A DNA stretch of 64,000 nucleotides. Source: J027 sp965215855. Lineage in GTDB: Bacteria; Chloroflexota; Anaerolineae; Aggregatilineales; J027. Made by a program: the position numbers and the translations under genes. Position 1 is the stretch's first letter; the number at the start of each line of letters is the position of its first letter. The stretch is from contig CBDCER010000003.1 in the NCBI GenBank assembly GCA_965215855.1, positions 1-64,000 on the forward strand, written 5' to 3'. Below are positions 26,975 through 35,342 of this stretch, piece after piece. The notes under the pieces were generated by a model. That model was not told where the DNA came from. It saw only the letters and a list, made by a program, of their open reading frames with translations, and made no database searches.

Positions 26975-27120
26975 TGTTTGTGGGAGAGGGATTTCGCCGA
27001 CTCTCAAGTCCCTAAAAAGACTCTCAAAACCTCTCAACTCGGCAATCTGGGAGTTATTGAGAGCCACCCGCAGGTATGGTGTGGGCAGAAAAGCACACAA
27101 TGAAATGAGGTAAGTTCCTG

Positions 27121-27300
27121 ATGAATGTTCCACAACACTGGCGTCTGAAAACACAACGATATCAACTGCGCGGCACGCAACACGAAGATGGCTCTGTATC
27201 GTTTCCACCCCGTCCCCAGGTTGCTCGACGGGTCGAGGAACACTATGTTTTTGAACAGCGTGAGCCAAAACGCCAACGCAAGTTCAGCTATGTTGCATAG
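27121..27300 (+). CDS. DUF35 N-terminal (zinc ribbon-like) part, cysteines lost
   Basis: A 59-codon frame starting MNVPQHWRLKTQRYQLRG, preceded by GAGGTAAG. The start matches the N-terminal helix and rubredoxin-like ribbon of DUF35/OB-fold proteins (WRLxxQRYxLxGxxC-x2-C...FPPR). Here all ribbon Cys are replaced (His, Asp, Val and Arg at about those places), but SFPPRP remains. It ends at TAG 27298. The frame continues through this TAG straight into the OB-fold part at 27322, so this may be one gene with an in-frame stop, or two separately translated halves. DUF35 proteins channel acyl-CoA between thiolase and HMG-CoA synthase; neither is in the window. Confidence 0.6.
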   Translation: MNVPQHWRLKTQRYQLRGTQHEDGSVSFPPRPQVARRVEEHYVFEQREPKRQRKFSYVA

Positions 27301-27321
27301 TTAGCAGCGGAGAGACGCAGA

Positions 27322-27594
27322 TTGGATGTGTTGTTAGGTGGCACAGGCGAAGTCTATAGCTTCACCACTGTCACCGATCCCCCCGCAGGTTTTGAGGAAC
27401 AGGCTCCGTATGTATTGGCATTGGTCAAGCTGGATGAAGGGCCGATGCTAACAGCACAACTCACCGATTTGGTGGACAATGTGCATATCGGGATGCGGGT
27501 CGAGATGGTCACCCGCAAATTACGGACAGAAGGCGATAGTGGCATGATTGTCTATGGCTACAAATTTCGCCCGGTGCTGGTTGAAGCGCCTTAG
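27322..27594 (+). CDS. DUF35 OB-fold domain protein
   Basis: 90 residues from a possible TTG start with GGAG nine bases upstream. The sequence GTGEVYSFTTVTDPPAGFEEQAPYVLALVKLDEGPMLTAQLTD ... VYGYKFRPVL is a full OB fold of the DUF35 family. It is in the same frame as the preceding 59-codon piece and 21 bases from its stop. A strong terminator follows at 27622. Confidence 0.75.
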   Translation: MDVLLGGTGEVYSFTTVTDPPAGFEEQAPYVLALVKLDEGPMLTAQLTDLVDNVHIGMRVEMVTRKLRTEGDSGMIVYGYKFRPVLVEAP

Positions 27595-27621
27595 CTGAAG
27601 CACCTATTCAGGTTGAACATT

Positions 27622-27673
27622 AAAGGCCAATAGCGTGTAAAATATCTAGACACGTTACTTGGCCTTTTTATTT
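27622..27673 (+). terminator. Terminator after the DUF35 genes
   Basis: AAAGGCCAA (27622-27630) pairs with TTGGCCTTT (27659-27667), with an inner CGTGT/ACACG stem, and is followed by a T-rich tail. Confidence 0.85.
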
Positions 27674-27728
27674 TTGGCCGTGTTGGGTAAAATTCGCGGG
27701 TCAAAACCAATTGTTGGGAGAATAGTTG

Positions 27729-28139
27729 ATGAAACGAATTTTGATAGCGGCGCTACTGTTACTTATTCTTAATGCGTGTTCAAGCGAGGTCTATAGCCTG
27801 GCGTATACGGCACGTGGTGATAGCAATAATATGGTGGCGTTGACACAAACGGATTTGTTGCAACGCACTGATGACCTGAACGTGGTTGTCAAACTCAATA
27901 GTCACGACGATTCGGTTACAGTCTCGGCAACATTCTATAACCCAGATGATGAGCAAGTGGGTGAAGTCTTGACGACAACGGCTGATCCCGATGTTGGCGT
28001 GGTGGTTCTTGGCCTGGACTATGAGAGCCGTCCAGGGGAAGAAGACGAGGAAGAAGATACCTGGCAGTTGGGAACCTGGCGCGTCGATATTGAGGTCGAT
28101 GGCGAACAGGTAGAGAGCCTGTCCTTCAAAATCAATTAA
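27729..28139 (+). CDS. Small lipoprotein of unknown function
   Basis: ATG 27729, seven bases after GGGAGAA, gives 136 residues. The signal sequence MKRILIAALLLLILNAC ends in a lipobox LNAC, so Cys17 should be lipidated and the protein held at the outer face of the membrane. The mature part is beta-rich and acidic, with a stretch of Glu and Asp near residues 105-115 (GEEDEEEDTW). No family was recognised. It is alone between two transcription stops. Confidence 0.75.
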   Translation: MKRILIAALLLLILNACSSEVYSLAYTARGDSNNMVALTQTDLLQRTDDLNVVVKLNSHDDSVTVSATFYNPDDEQVGEVLTTTADPDVGVVVLGLDYESRPGEEDEEEDTWQLGTWRVDIEVDGEQVESLSFKIN

Positions 28140-28153
28140 TTTCAAGTCTTTGG

Positions 28154-28183
28154 TTGACATTGTTGGCGGCTTTGTCCTATAGT
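28154..28183 (+). promoter_or_regulatory. Strong sigma-70-type promoter
   Basis: TTGACA at 28154-28159 and TATAGT at 28178-28183 with an 18-base spacer. Transcription should begin near 28190, far ahead of gdhA (28415). Confidence 0.65.
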
Positions 28184-28189
28184 GGGTGC

Positions 28190-28338
28190 AAGCGAGACAG
28201 GGAAAATCATCGAAATAGATTGCCCATAATTTTCGTGAGGGCAGTGCAATGATGTATCTTCAAATACCTGCTGCCAAACAATTGTTAACTCACTTAACCC
28301 CAAGTGAGCTATGCCCGGTTATCTGCCGGGCTTTTGTT
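28190..28338 (+). ncRNA. Candidate small RNA or transcription attenuator ahead of gdhA
   Basis: Between the strong promoter and gdhA lies a perfect 7-bp hairpin CTCACTT/AAGTGAG (28289-28308) and then a terminator-like GCCCGG/CCGGGC hairpin with TTTTGTTTT (28313-28338). The transcript would be about 150 bases. A 39-codon frame from ATG 28249, preceded by GAGGG, overlaps both hairpins and could be a leader peptide. No known riboswitch was recognised. Confidence 0.4.
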
Positions 28339-28414
28339 TTGCTGTGTAATGCTGCATGGGCGCGATGATGTTCTGTTCTAACAATATTTGTCAGGTGAGA
28401 GAGGAGTAAGTTGA

Positions 28415-29695
28415 ATGGTCGTAGATACATTGATGGCCCCCGATCTTGTATCTGCAAAAGCATATGAGACCGCATTGGCGCAGTTTGACCGGGCGGTGTC
28501 CTATTTGTCATTGCCGACGGGTTTGCTGGAGTTTTTGCGGTATCCCAAACGTGAATTTACACTAAATTTTCCGGTGAGCATGGATGATGGCGAAGTCAAA
28601 ATCTTTACGGCTTATCGCGTCCATCATAACATTGTGCTTGGCCCCTCTAAAGGGGGTATCCGCTATTCGGCCCATGTTAATATTTCCGAAGTGCGTGCGT
28701 TGGCGATGTGGATGACTTGGAAATGTGCTTTGATGCACCTGCCCTATGGTGGTGCTAAGGGCGGTGTGGTCGTCGATCCGCGTGCATTATCGCATCGTGA
28801 AAACGAGGCGTTAACGCGCCGCTTTGCGTCGGAGATGGTGCCAGTTATCAGTCCGCATGGTGATATTCCTGCGCCTGATATGGGAACCAATTCACAGACA
28901 ATGGCCTGGATCATGGATACCTATTCGATGACATTAGGTTATTCCGTTCCAGCGGTGGTCACCGGCAAGCCGTTGAACATCGGCGGCAGCGAGGGCCGCA
29001 ACGAGGCCACTGGGCGAGGTGTCATCATCATTATGGAGGAGGCGTTGCGCCGCACTGGGCATTTCGCTGACCTATCAATCGTCATTCAAGGTTTCGGCAA
29101 TGTCGGGGCACATGCGGCGTTGTATGCGGTTGAGAAGGGTTATAAGGTGGTGGCCGTCAGTGATGTCAGCGGCGGCGTGTATAATCCCAATGGCTTGGAT
29201 ATTCCGACGTTGTATGCCTGGACGCAACGAGGCAACCTGTTGGCTGATTTGAACGGTGTCGATGTAGAACGCGTCAATAATGCGGAGTTGCTGGAATTGC
29301 CCTGCGATGTGTTGATTCCGGCGGCGTTGGAGGGCCAGATCACCGAGCGTAACGCCCCGAAAATCAAGGCTAAAATGATCGTTGAAGGGGCCAATGGCCC
29401 GACAACACCGATTGCTGATGAGATCCTGAATTCGCGTAATATCACTGTTGTGCCAGATATTTTAGCGAATGCGGGTGGTGTAACGGTTTCCTATTTTGAA
29501 TGGGTCCAGGGCTTACAGAGCTTTTTCTGGGATGAAAGTGAAATTATGCGGCGTTTACAGCAACTGCTGACGCGATCCTATGATGAAGTGGCGCATTTTG
29601 CCGAGGACCGCGATCTGGATTTGCGAACCGCTGCCCAGGCTTATGCAATTAATCGCGTAGGCGAGGCGACAATGACTCGTGGCTTTTATCCGTAG
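28415..29695 (+). CDS. gdhA: Glutamate dehydrogenase
   Basis: 426 residues, the size of hexameric GDH of the bacterial/archaeal short class. The catalytic region LPYGGAKGGVVVDP holds Lys115, with Lys79 (GPSKGGIR) and Lys103 for substrate binding. GFGNVG is the Rossmann site and the segment AVSDVSGGVYNPNGLD follows it. It interconverts glutamate and 2-oxoglutarate plus ammonium. Cofactor preference is not decided from sequence. AGGAG precedes the ATG by 8 bases. Upstream is the attenuator-like region; a strong terminator follows. Confidence 0.95.
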   Translation: MVVDTLMAPDLVSAKAYETALAQFDRAVSYLSLPTGLLEFLRYPKREFTLNFPVSMDDGEVKIFTAYRVHHNIVLGPSKGGIRYSAHVNISEVRALAMWMTWKCALMHLPYGGAKGGVVVDPRALSHRENEALTRRFASEMVPVISPHGDIPAPDMGTNSQTMAWIMDTYSMTLGYSVPAVVTGKPLNIGGSEGRNEATGRGVIIIMEEALRRTGHFADLSIVIQGFGNVGAHAALYAVEKGYKVVAVSDVSGGVYNPNGLDIPTLYAWTQRGNLLADLNGVDVERVNNAELLELPCDVLIPAALEGQITERNAPKIKAKMIVEGANGPTTPIADEILNSRNITVVPDILANAGGVTVSYFEWVQGLQSFFWDESEIMRRLQQLLTRSYDEVAHFAEDRDLDLRTAAQAYAINRVGEATMTRGFYP

Positions 29696-29731
29696 CATAC
29701 GACGGCTTGTTTTCCCTGATACGTTCGATAG

Positions 29732-29755
29732 ACCCCCGTGTGCCGGGGGTTTTTT
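29732..29755 (+). terminator. Terminator of gdhA
   Basis: A 7-bp stem ACCCCCG / CGGGGGT with a 5-base loop and a T6 run. Confidence 0.9.
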
Positions 29756-31811
29756 ATCGGATGGTTGTCTCAATATGGTACTGAATGAACGCCTCAATCT
29801 CGTCTGGTTCCAGAAGGCGACCCGGCATCGTGAGGTTATAACTATCCGCCCAGACTGGCGGGGAGCTTTCGGTGTCGATGCCCACTGCATCATAGAGCCG
29901 GATTTGTGTTTCCTGCATTAAGGTGGCGACTACATCACCGGGAGTGGCTTGGGCTGGAATCTCGATATGCAGATTGACCCAGGTGGGACCAATGTTGACA
30001 GCGATCACATCCCAGTTGTTTTCCTGGGCTGCCCGCCGTAACCAACGTTCAATGGCAGCGATGAGGTCATCTGCCAAGCCCTTATCAGGGTTTTGGGCCA
30101 GCCACAGACAGCCATATCCAATATAAGTCCCAGGCTCGCGTTCGAGGGGCTTTTCGGCCTCAATGACCGCAACCATTTCTTCAGGAGGCCGCAAGTCGGT
30201 TGGGCGGGCTGGAAGCGTCTGAGCGGCAGGGCTTTCCGGCGAAGCAGGCTCCGGTGGCGAAACTGCCTGGGCTTCTTGAACCTTTTCGGGCACAAGCGCC
30301 AGCGCCTCGCCCAGTTGGCGGGCTTGCTGCCGGATGATTCGCAGGGGGGTGTCGGCACTGAAAATCATGGTCAGTGTCAGGTCATCAACGGTGCGGGTGC
30401 TGAAGAAAAGAGCCTCGCCAGTACCAGTGATGTTGCGATAGAGCAGACGCGTGTGGAGATTGCCCTCGCGTTGCCAGACTTCGGCAATATCCTGCGCGAT
30501 CTCATGCCAACTCGTATCAGAGAAGTCGCCGGTCCGCGCCACCAAATGTTCGCCATAAGTCAGCAATGTGCCTAGCGCCGTACTCTCCAATGAAAATTGT
30601 GTCAGTTGCAGTGCCGCATGAGCCACAATCTCGATTTCGTCTAATAGCTCATTGACGGCTTCGGTATCACGGGAATCGTCAGGTACATCTTCATCGAGGT
30701 CGATGACGCCCATAGCACGCGTGATTTCCTCAACGGGCATGGCGACCAGGTCTTCCTCTTCTGGCGGAATGATGGGTTCAGCCGCCACTTCCTGAAGCAC
30801 AGATTGGAGACGTGGGTCATCAGCATCATCCGCGTCGGCCAGCGCGTCTAGCAGTTCGGCATTAAGTTCCTGTTCGTTGACGGTTGGTTGGTGACCAGTG
30901 GTTTCCGAGTCCGGGAAAAAGTCAAGATCCGGGAGGGATACAGGTTGTGTGACGGCAATGTACGGCGGGGCTTCAATATCAGGCCCAGTAGTATCCGGCG
31001 CTTCAACGGGCTTCGTCGTATGAAATGGCGTATCCAGCCAGGAAGGCAGGGGATGAACGGGCGGGCGTCCGGTTTGTTGCACCCACGAATCGATACGTGT
31101 GAGCAAATCATCGACAGCATGATTGTCATTGCTGATGCGGAGGGCGGAAACGGCAGGTGAATCGTCAGCGGCGATGGGTGGCTCTGGGATGATGGGGCTG
31201 GGGAGCGGTTCGACGATGGTCTCCGGCAGCGTATCAGGCGGTAAAGGGTGTTGAACAGTCTCGCTGCCGGTTTTGGTGGACGTCAAGATCCCTGTTTCAA
31301 ATTCCTCGATTTCAATATCCAGCCCGTCGAACACATCGCCAATGGTGGCCTCTTCATCAGGTGGGGGTTCATAATCCAGCAAGCTGGTCGAGGGTTGCTG
31401 GAATCCGAACGTGGGAGCCGCTTCCACCGCTGGGGGCGCTGAAGCGGCACTCTCGTCGGGTGCAGCGTGAAGTACATGCTCAATAATTTCAATGAGGTCG
31501 CGTGCCCGATAGGGCTTGAGGAGAAAAGATCGAGCTTGATAGTTCTGAACTTTTTGGATGTCTCCCTCAGATTGACCAGAAAGAATGATCGGCAGATGCG
31601 GGGCACGCTCGTTTAGGGTCTGAATCAGACTGCTGGGATCTTCCATCATCAGGTCGATGACGGCAATGTCGAATTCGGCATCGGCCAACGCATCAGGGGC
31701 CATCTGGGGCCGCCCAACAGTTCGCACGACATAATTGCGGGCTTCAAGGGCTTTTTTCAGCCGCAACATGAATTGAATATCAGTGTCAATAATTAGGACT
31801 TGCGCGGGCAT
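29754..31811 (-). CDS. Response regulator with roadblock-like and IS200 transposase-like domains
   Basis: 685 residues. Residues 1-118 are a receiver domain with Asp9, Asp11, phospho-acceptor Asp53, Ser78 and Lys99. A long Pro/Glu/Asp-rich linker follows (about 120-410). Residues 415-530 have a roadblock/LC7-like pattern. The last 125 residues (561-685) resemble the IS200/REP-type Y1 transposase fold: GTYIGYGCLWLA, WVNLHIEIPAQATPGDVVATL, PPVWADSYNL and FIQYHIE. The HUH position reads Trp611-Val-Asn613, so the metal site is lost, while Tyr678 stands where the catalytic Tyr would be. A binding rather than a cutting role is inferred. It converges on gdhA. Confidence 0.8.
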   Translation of the reverse strand: MPAQVLIIDTDIQFMLRLKKALEARNYVVRTVGRPQMAPDALADAEFDIAVIDLMMEDPSSLIQTLNERAPHLPIILSGQSEGDIQKVQNYQARSFLLKPYRARDLIEIIEHVLHAAPDESAASAPPAVEAAPTFGFQQPSTSLLDYEPPPDEEATIGDVFDGLDIEIEEFETGILTSTKTGSETVQHPLPPDTLPETIVEPLPSPIIPEPPIAADDSPAVSALRISNDNHAVDDLLTRIDSWVQQTGRPPVHPLPSWLDTPFHTTKPVEAPDTTGPDIEAPPYIAVTQPVSLPDLDFFPDSETTGHQPTVNEQELNAELLDALADADDADDPRLQSVLQEVAAEPIIPPEEEDLVAMPVEEITRAMGVIDLDEDVPDDSRDTEAVNELLDEIEIVAHAALQLTQFSLESTALGTLLTYGEHLVARTGDFSDTSWHEIAQDIAEVWQREGNLHTRLLYRNITGTGEALFFSTRTVDDLTLTMIFSADTPLRIIRQQARQLGEALALVPEKVQEAQAVSPPEPASPESPAAQTLPARPTDLRPPEEMVAVIEAEKPLEREPGTYIGYGCLWLAQNPDKGLADDLIAAIERWLRRAAQENNWDVIAVNIGPTWVNLHIEIPAQATPGDVVATLMQETQIRLYDAVGIDTESSPPVWADSYNLTMPGRLLEPDEIEAFIQYHIETTIR

Positions 31812-31892
31812 TATCGTTTGTTACCTGCCAAAGTTGGATTTTGAATTATGTCTATTTTAGAAGGGGAAGGCATCAGGCCGCAACTAATTGGA

Positions 31893-31931
31893 GAAAATAA
31901 AATCCCGGCGGCATCCGAAGACACCGCCGGG
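31893..31931 (-). terminator. Terminator of the peptide-binding protein gene
   Basis: A perfect 8-bp stem CCCGGCGG/CCGCCGGG with a 12-base loop, followed on the minus strand by ATTTTATTTT. Confidence 0.88.
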
Positions 31932-31961
31932 GAGAATGCAACTACAGTTGCGCGTTACTGC

Positions 31962-33725
31962 TTATTCGCCACGGGCGGCCAGTTTGGCAGCCATGTCGAT
32001 TGAACGCGAACCCCAGTGGGCACCACCGAAGAGACCGTCAGTCTCGAACGGGCCGGTGTACCAAGGCTTAACCAAGATGTAGCCACTACGCAGATAGATC
32101 GGAGCAATCGGGAATTCACCCTCTTCGCCGAAGAAGGCTTCTTCGATTTCCGCATACAGCTCGTCGCGGACTGCGGGGTCGCTCTCGCGGGCAGCCTGCT
32201 CGATCAGCTCGTCAGTCTCGGTGCAGGGACGCATGAAAGCGTTGTCGCCTTCGCAAGACAGCACGTCGTTGACCCAGTTGTTGGCATCACCGTAGTCGGG
32301 GCCCCAACCGAGCGTCCAGGCGTTCGGACGATCTTGCACGGGGGTCTCGGGGTCGATGATTTCAAGCAGAACGGAGAACTCAAGCTGCTCGACGTTGAAC
32401 AGACCAGGATCGCAACCCAGCTCACGCTCGGCAGCGGCGGCCCAGAACTCGGCCCAGGTGCCAGCACCCGTGTAGGTGATGATATCCAGCGCGGGGAAGC
32501 CCTCGCAGCCAGGATAGCCAGCTTCTTCTAGCTCGGTACGGGCATAGTCGGGGTTGTAGCCAACGCCAACTTCGTTGATCGGCGGGGCGTGGGCCATACC
32601 TGGCGGGGTGAAGTGGATCATCGGCACGCCACGACCCTGACGGATCTGCTGCACGAAGGCTTCGCGGTCAATGATGGCGCTGAAGGCACGACGGGCATGG
32701 ACGTTGTCGAATGGTTCCTTGTCGTGGGTGAAACCGAAGTAGAAGACGGCCAGGTCAAAGATCTGGAGCAGTTCGTCAGCATATTCGGGATCAGCCAGAA
32801 CGGCTTGAATCTCAGCAGCCGGAACACCGGTGGTGTCGAGCTGGTTGTCTTGATACAGCGCAAAGACCGTACCACCATCTTCGATCACGGTGTAGATGAC
32901 CTCTTCGATGTTGCCGTCGCCACTGAACAGGTCAGGGGCCAACGCTTCGTTGCGAACGAATGAACGACGCACGCCACGGATGTTTTCGCGCAGGAAGTAC
33001 GGGCCGTTGGTGGCGATGTTGCCAGGCTCGGTCCAGTCGTTACCAAATTCCTCGATAACTTCCTGGGGCTGGGCACGCAGTTGCCACATTGGGGTCATGC
33101 TGAAGAAGTAACCAGCCGCGAAGTTCAGTTCGATCACGACGGTGCTATCGTCGGGGGCGCTAACCTTGCTGGTGTCGCCGAAGACGAGCTCGTCGGTAAC
33201 TTCCTCGGGCGGGGTCAAGTTGACCACGTCACAGCCAGCGATCACGTTGGCCGAAACCGTACCATAGTAACCACCCAGGCGGGGGTCACAGGAACGCTTG
33301 ATGCCATACACGAAGTCACCAGCCACGACGGGGCGCAGGGCCTCGGCGCTGTCGCTGGCGGGATCGTAGCGCATCCACATCACGTCGTCACGCAGGGTGA
33401 AGGTCCAAACGGTGCCGTCTTCGTTGGTTTCCCAGGAAGTCGCCAGTTCGGGATTCACGGCGCTGGTAACGGGGTCGTAGTCGGTCAGGCCCAAGAAGAG
33501 GTTCTCAACTGGGACGATGGAGACCGCGTCGGACAGAATGGCGCCGTCCAGCGAGCTAATTTCGCTGGCGCTGGAGAGGTCAACCGTAACACGGGTGTCT
33601 TGACGATATTGGGCCGTGAAGGTGACCTCGGTATCCGCAGCATGAGCGAAGCTCACGGGGACCAGAGAAAGAACCAGTGTCATGGCGATGAGCACTGGCA
33701 ATGTACGCGATACATTCTTAAACAC
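31962..33725 (-). CDS. ABC transporter substrate-binding protein, oligopeptide family 5
   Basis: 587 residues from a GTG start with AGGAGAA eight bases upstream. A signal peptide (1-29, ending SFAHAA) lacks a lipobox Cys, so the protein is not a standard lipoprotein. The body has the family-5 layout: ENLFLGLTDYDP, LATSWETNEDGTVWTFTLRDDVMW, GPYFLRE, and the domain-3 region with YPGCEGFPALDIITYTG. Six Cys are spread in pairs, as in exported proteins with disulfides. The ligand is probably a peptide or other small solute. No permease or ATPase genes are adjacent, so it is an orphan receptor in this window. Codon use is GC-richer and very regular, as in a highly expressed gene. Confidence 0.93.
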   Translation of the reverse strand: MFKNVSRTLPVLIAMTLVLSLVPVSFAHAADTEVTFTAQYRQDTRVTVDLSSASEISSLDGAILSDAVSIVPVENLFLGLTDYDPVTSAVNPELATSWETNEDGTVWTFTLRDDVMWMRYDPASDSAEALRPVVAGDFVYGIKRSCDPRLGGYYGTVSANVIAGCDVVNLTPPEEVTDELVFGDTSKVSAPDDSTVVIELNFAAGYFFSMTPMWQLRAQPQEVIEEFGNDWTEPGNIATNGPYFLRENIRGVRRSFVRNEALAPDLFSGDGNIEEVIYTVIEDGGTVFALYQDNQLDTTGVPAAEIQAVLADPEYADELLQIFDLAVFYFGFTHDKEPFDNVHARRAFSAIIDREAFVQQIRQGRGVPMIHFTPPGMAHAPPINEVGVGYNPDYARTELEEAGYPGCEGFPALDIITYTGAGTWAEFWAAAAERELGCDPGLFNVEQLEFSVLLEIIDPETPVQDRPNAWTLGWGPDYGDANNWVNDVLSCEGDNAFMRPCTETDELIEQAARESDPAVRDELYAEIEEAFFGEEGEFPIAPIYLRSGYILVKPWYTGPFETDGLFGGAHWGSRSIDMAAKLAARGE

Positions 33726-33866
33726 TTGTCAATTTCTCCTAGATTTTGAATTCGTTATTGATATCACACCGGTTGTCGACCATAGCTTGCCTCGACGAGC
33801 AGGGGAAATAATTAGTGAGGATCGTTCCACTCCTTTCGCTATATGAAATGAAACTAAATCGTTGTA

Positions 33867-33908
33867 GTGGTTGTGAGTTTGTTAGGATTAAACAAATTTC
33901 ACAACCAC
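33867..33908. promoter_or_regulatory. Long palindrome at the predicted +1 of the peptide-binding protein gene
   Basis: GTGGTTGTGA (33867-33876) pairs perfectly with TCACAACCAC (33899-33908), with inner TTTGTT/AACAAA arms. It starts at the predicted transcription start of the minus-strand gene, so it is either an operator or a 5' end mRNA hairpin. Confidence 0.6.
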
Positions 33909-33913
33909 CCTTC

Positions 33914-33941
33914 ATTATACGGAGGATTGGCTGGATTGCAA
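33914..33941 (-). promoter_or_regulatory. Promoter of the peptide-binding protein gene
   Basis: On the minus strand TTGCAA (33936-33941), a 16-base spacer and TATAAT (33914-33919). The mRNA leader would be about 180 bases. The rest of the gap 33942-34160 shows nothing else that can be named. Confidence 0.65.
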
Positions 33942-34160
33942 GATGCATCCAGGGGATTTCTAGAAGAATAGCCTGGGTTGCGTTCCTCACCTAGTCCACC
34001 GTCGCCAACGACCTGAGCGATAAACGTCACACCCACTCTATCAGATTCAGGCATTGGCTCTATAGCTTAATACACTTTTGGTGCAGTGTAGGTTCGATAT
34101 GATGGATCGTATGATGTATGATTATGCGGATTTTGAGCAGCAATGAAGGGGTAGATCAAA

Positions 34161-35342
34161 ATGCAGCAGGATTACGAGCAAGTTATCAAAGCACGGGTAA
34201 TGGATGTACGCCAATTTGTCATGGCCGTTTTCAGCGGCAGACGACGCGGGTATGATGTGCCCTGGCAGAAAGTCAACTTGCGCCCGCTGATAATTCGTGA
34301 GCAGCCCCATATCCAGATTTCCTATTTCGATGGACGACAGGATACCAGCAAGAACTACCCCCTGGATGATATAGAAGCGCAATTGGATACATTGTTGAGT
34401 GATGGTTTCAGCAATATTCATGTGCGGACGGTATCGGGTGATCTCCAGGTGCGGATCACCAAAAAAGGCAAAGTCATGATCCACGAGCAGCCAGGACAAT
34501 ATCAACAGCCGATGTTGTCTCATGACCGCCGCAAACACCAGCCCTTGCCCGCCGGAGAACCCAACCCATTTTTGCAGGCAGTCGGCATCATGACGCCAGC
34601 GGGGAAAGTCAAAGCACGGATGCAGGCCAAATTTCGCCAGATCAATGCTTTCTTGCGACTGATTCAGGAAACAGGCGAACTGGAACGAGCCGAGACGTTG
34701 TCGGTGGTCGATTGTGGTTGTGGCAATGCTTATTTGACCTATGCGGCGCACTATTATCTGAATGATGTTTTGGGCGTCCCGACACAGACGGTCGGTGTGG
34801 ATGTGCGCGAGGAGTTGGTACGAAATCATGCCGAGACAGCGACTCAACATGGTTGGCATGGGATGGCTTTTGAAGTTAGCCGGATCCTGGATTTTCAACC
34901 GCCTGCCGCGCCGGATATGGTGTTGGCGCTTCATGCCTGTGATACGGCGACGGATGAGGCATTGGCACAGGCGGTGGCCTGGGAAAGCCATTTGATATTC
35001 AGTGCCCCATGCTGTCACCATCATCTGCAACAGCAACTCAGCCAACAACAGGTCTCGCCATTTGAGGGTGTCATGCGACATGGTATCTTGCGGGAGCGTA
35101 TGGGCGATATTCTGACGGATGCCTTGCGCGCTTTGATTCTGCGGATTATGGGCTATCAGACGCAGGTGTTTGAATTCATCTCCACCGAACACACGGCTCG
35201 CAATCTGATGATTCGTGCCGTGCGTTCTGTGTCGCCTGGCGACCGACAGTTCGTCGAGGAATACCTGGCACTGAAATCGTTTTGGGGCGTAACGCCTTAT
35301 CTGGAGGAATTGCTGGGTTCGGCGTTGACTGCGTACCTCTGA
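34161..35342 (+). CDS. SAM-dependent methyltransferase, METTL25/RRNAD1-like
   Basis: 393 residues. The N-terminal 140 residues are unassigned, basic in part. The methyltransferase core begins near 185 with VVDCGCGNAYLTYAAHYYL (SAM site) and TVGVDVREELV, followed by LALHACDTATDEAL and the conserved FSAPCCHHHL. These last two motifs (LHxCD, APCCHH) mark the Methyltransf_32 family found in eukaryotic METTL25/RRNAD1 and many bacteria. The substrate is unknown; RNA or protein is possible. The GAAGGGG before the ATG is a good ribosome site. The last 46 bases overlap the convergent membrane protein gene. Confidence 0.85.
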   Translation: MQQDYEQVIKARVMDVRQFVMAVFSGRRRGYDVPWQKVNLRPLIIREQPHIQISYFDGRQDTSKNYPLDDIEAQLDTLLSDGFSNIHVRTVSGDLQVRITKKGKVMIHEQPGQYQQPMLSHDRRKHQPLPAGEPNPFLQAVGIMTPAGKVKARMQAKFRQINAFLRLIQETGELERAETLSVVDCGCGNAYLTYAAHYYLNDVLGVPTQTVGVDVREELVRNHAETATQHGWHGMAFEVSRILDFQPPAAPDMVLALHACDTATDEALAQAVAWESHLIFSAPCCHHHLQQQLSQQQVSPFEGVMRHGILRERMGDILTDALRALILRIMGYQTQVFEFISTEHTARNLMIRAVRSVSPGDRQFVEEYLALKSFWGVTPYLEELLGSALTAYL

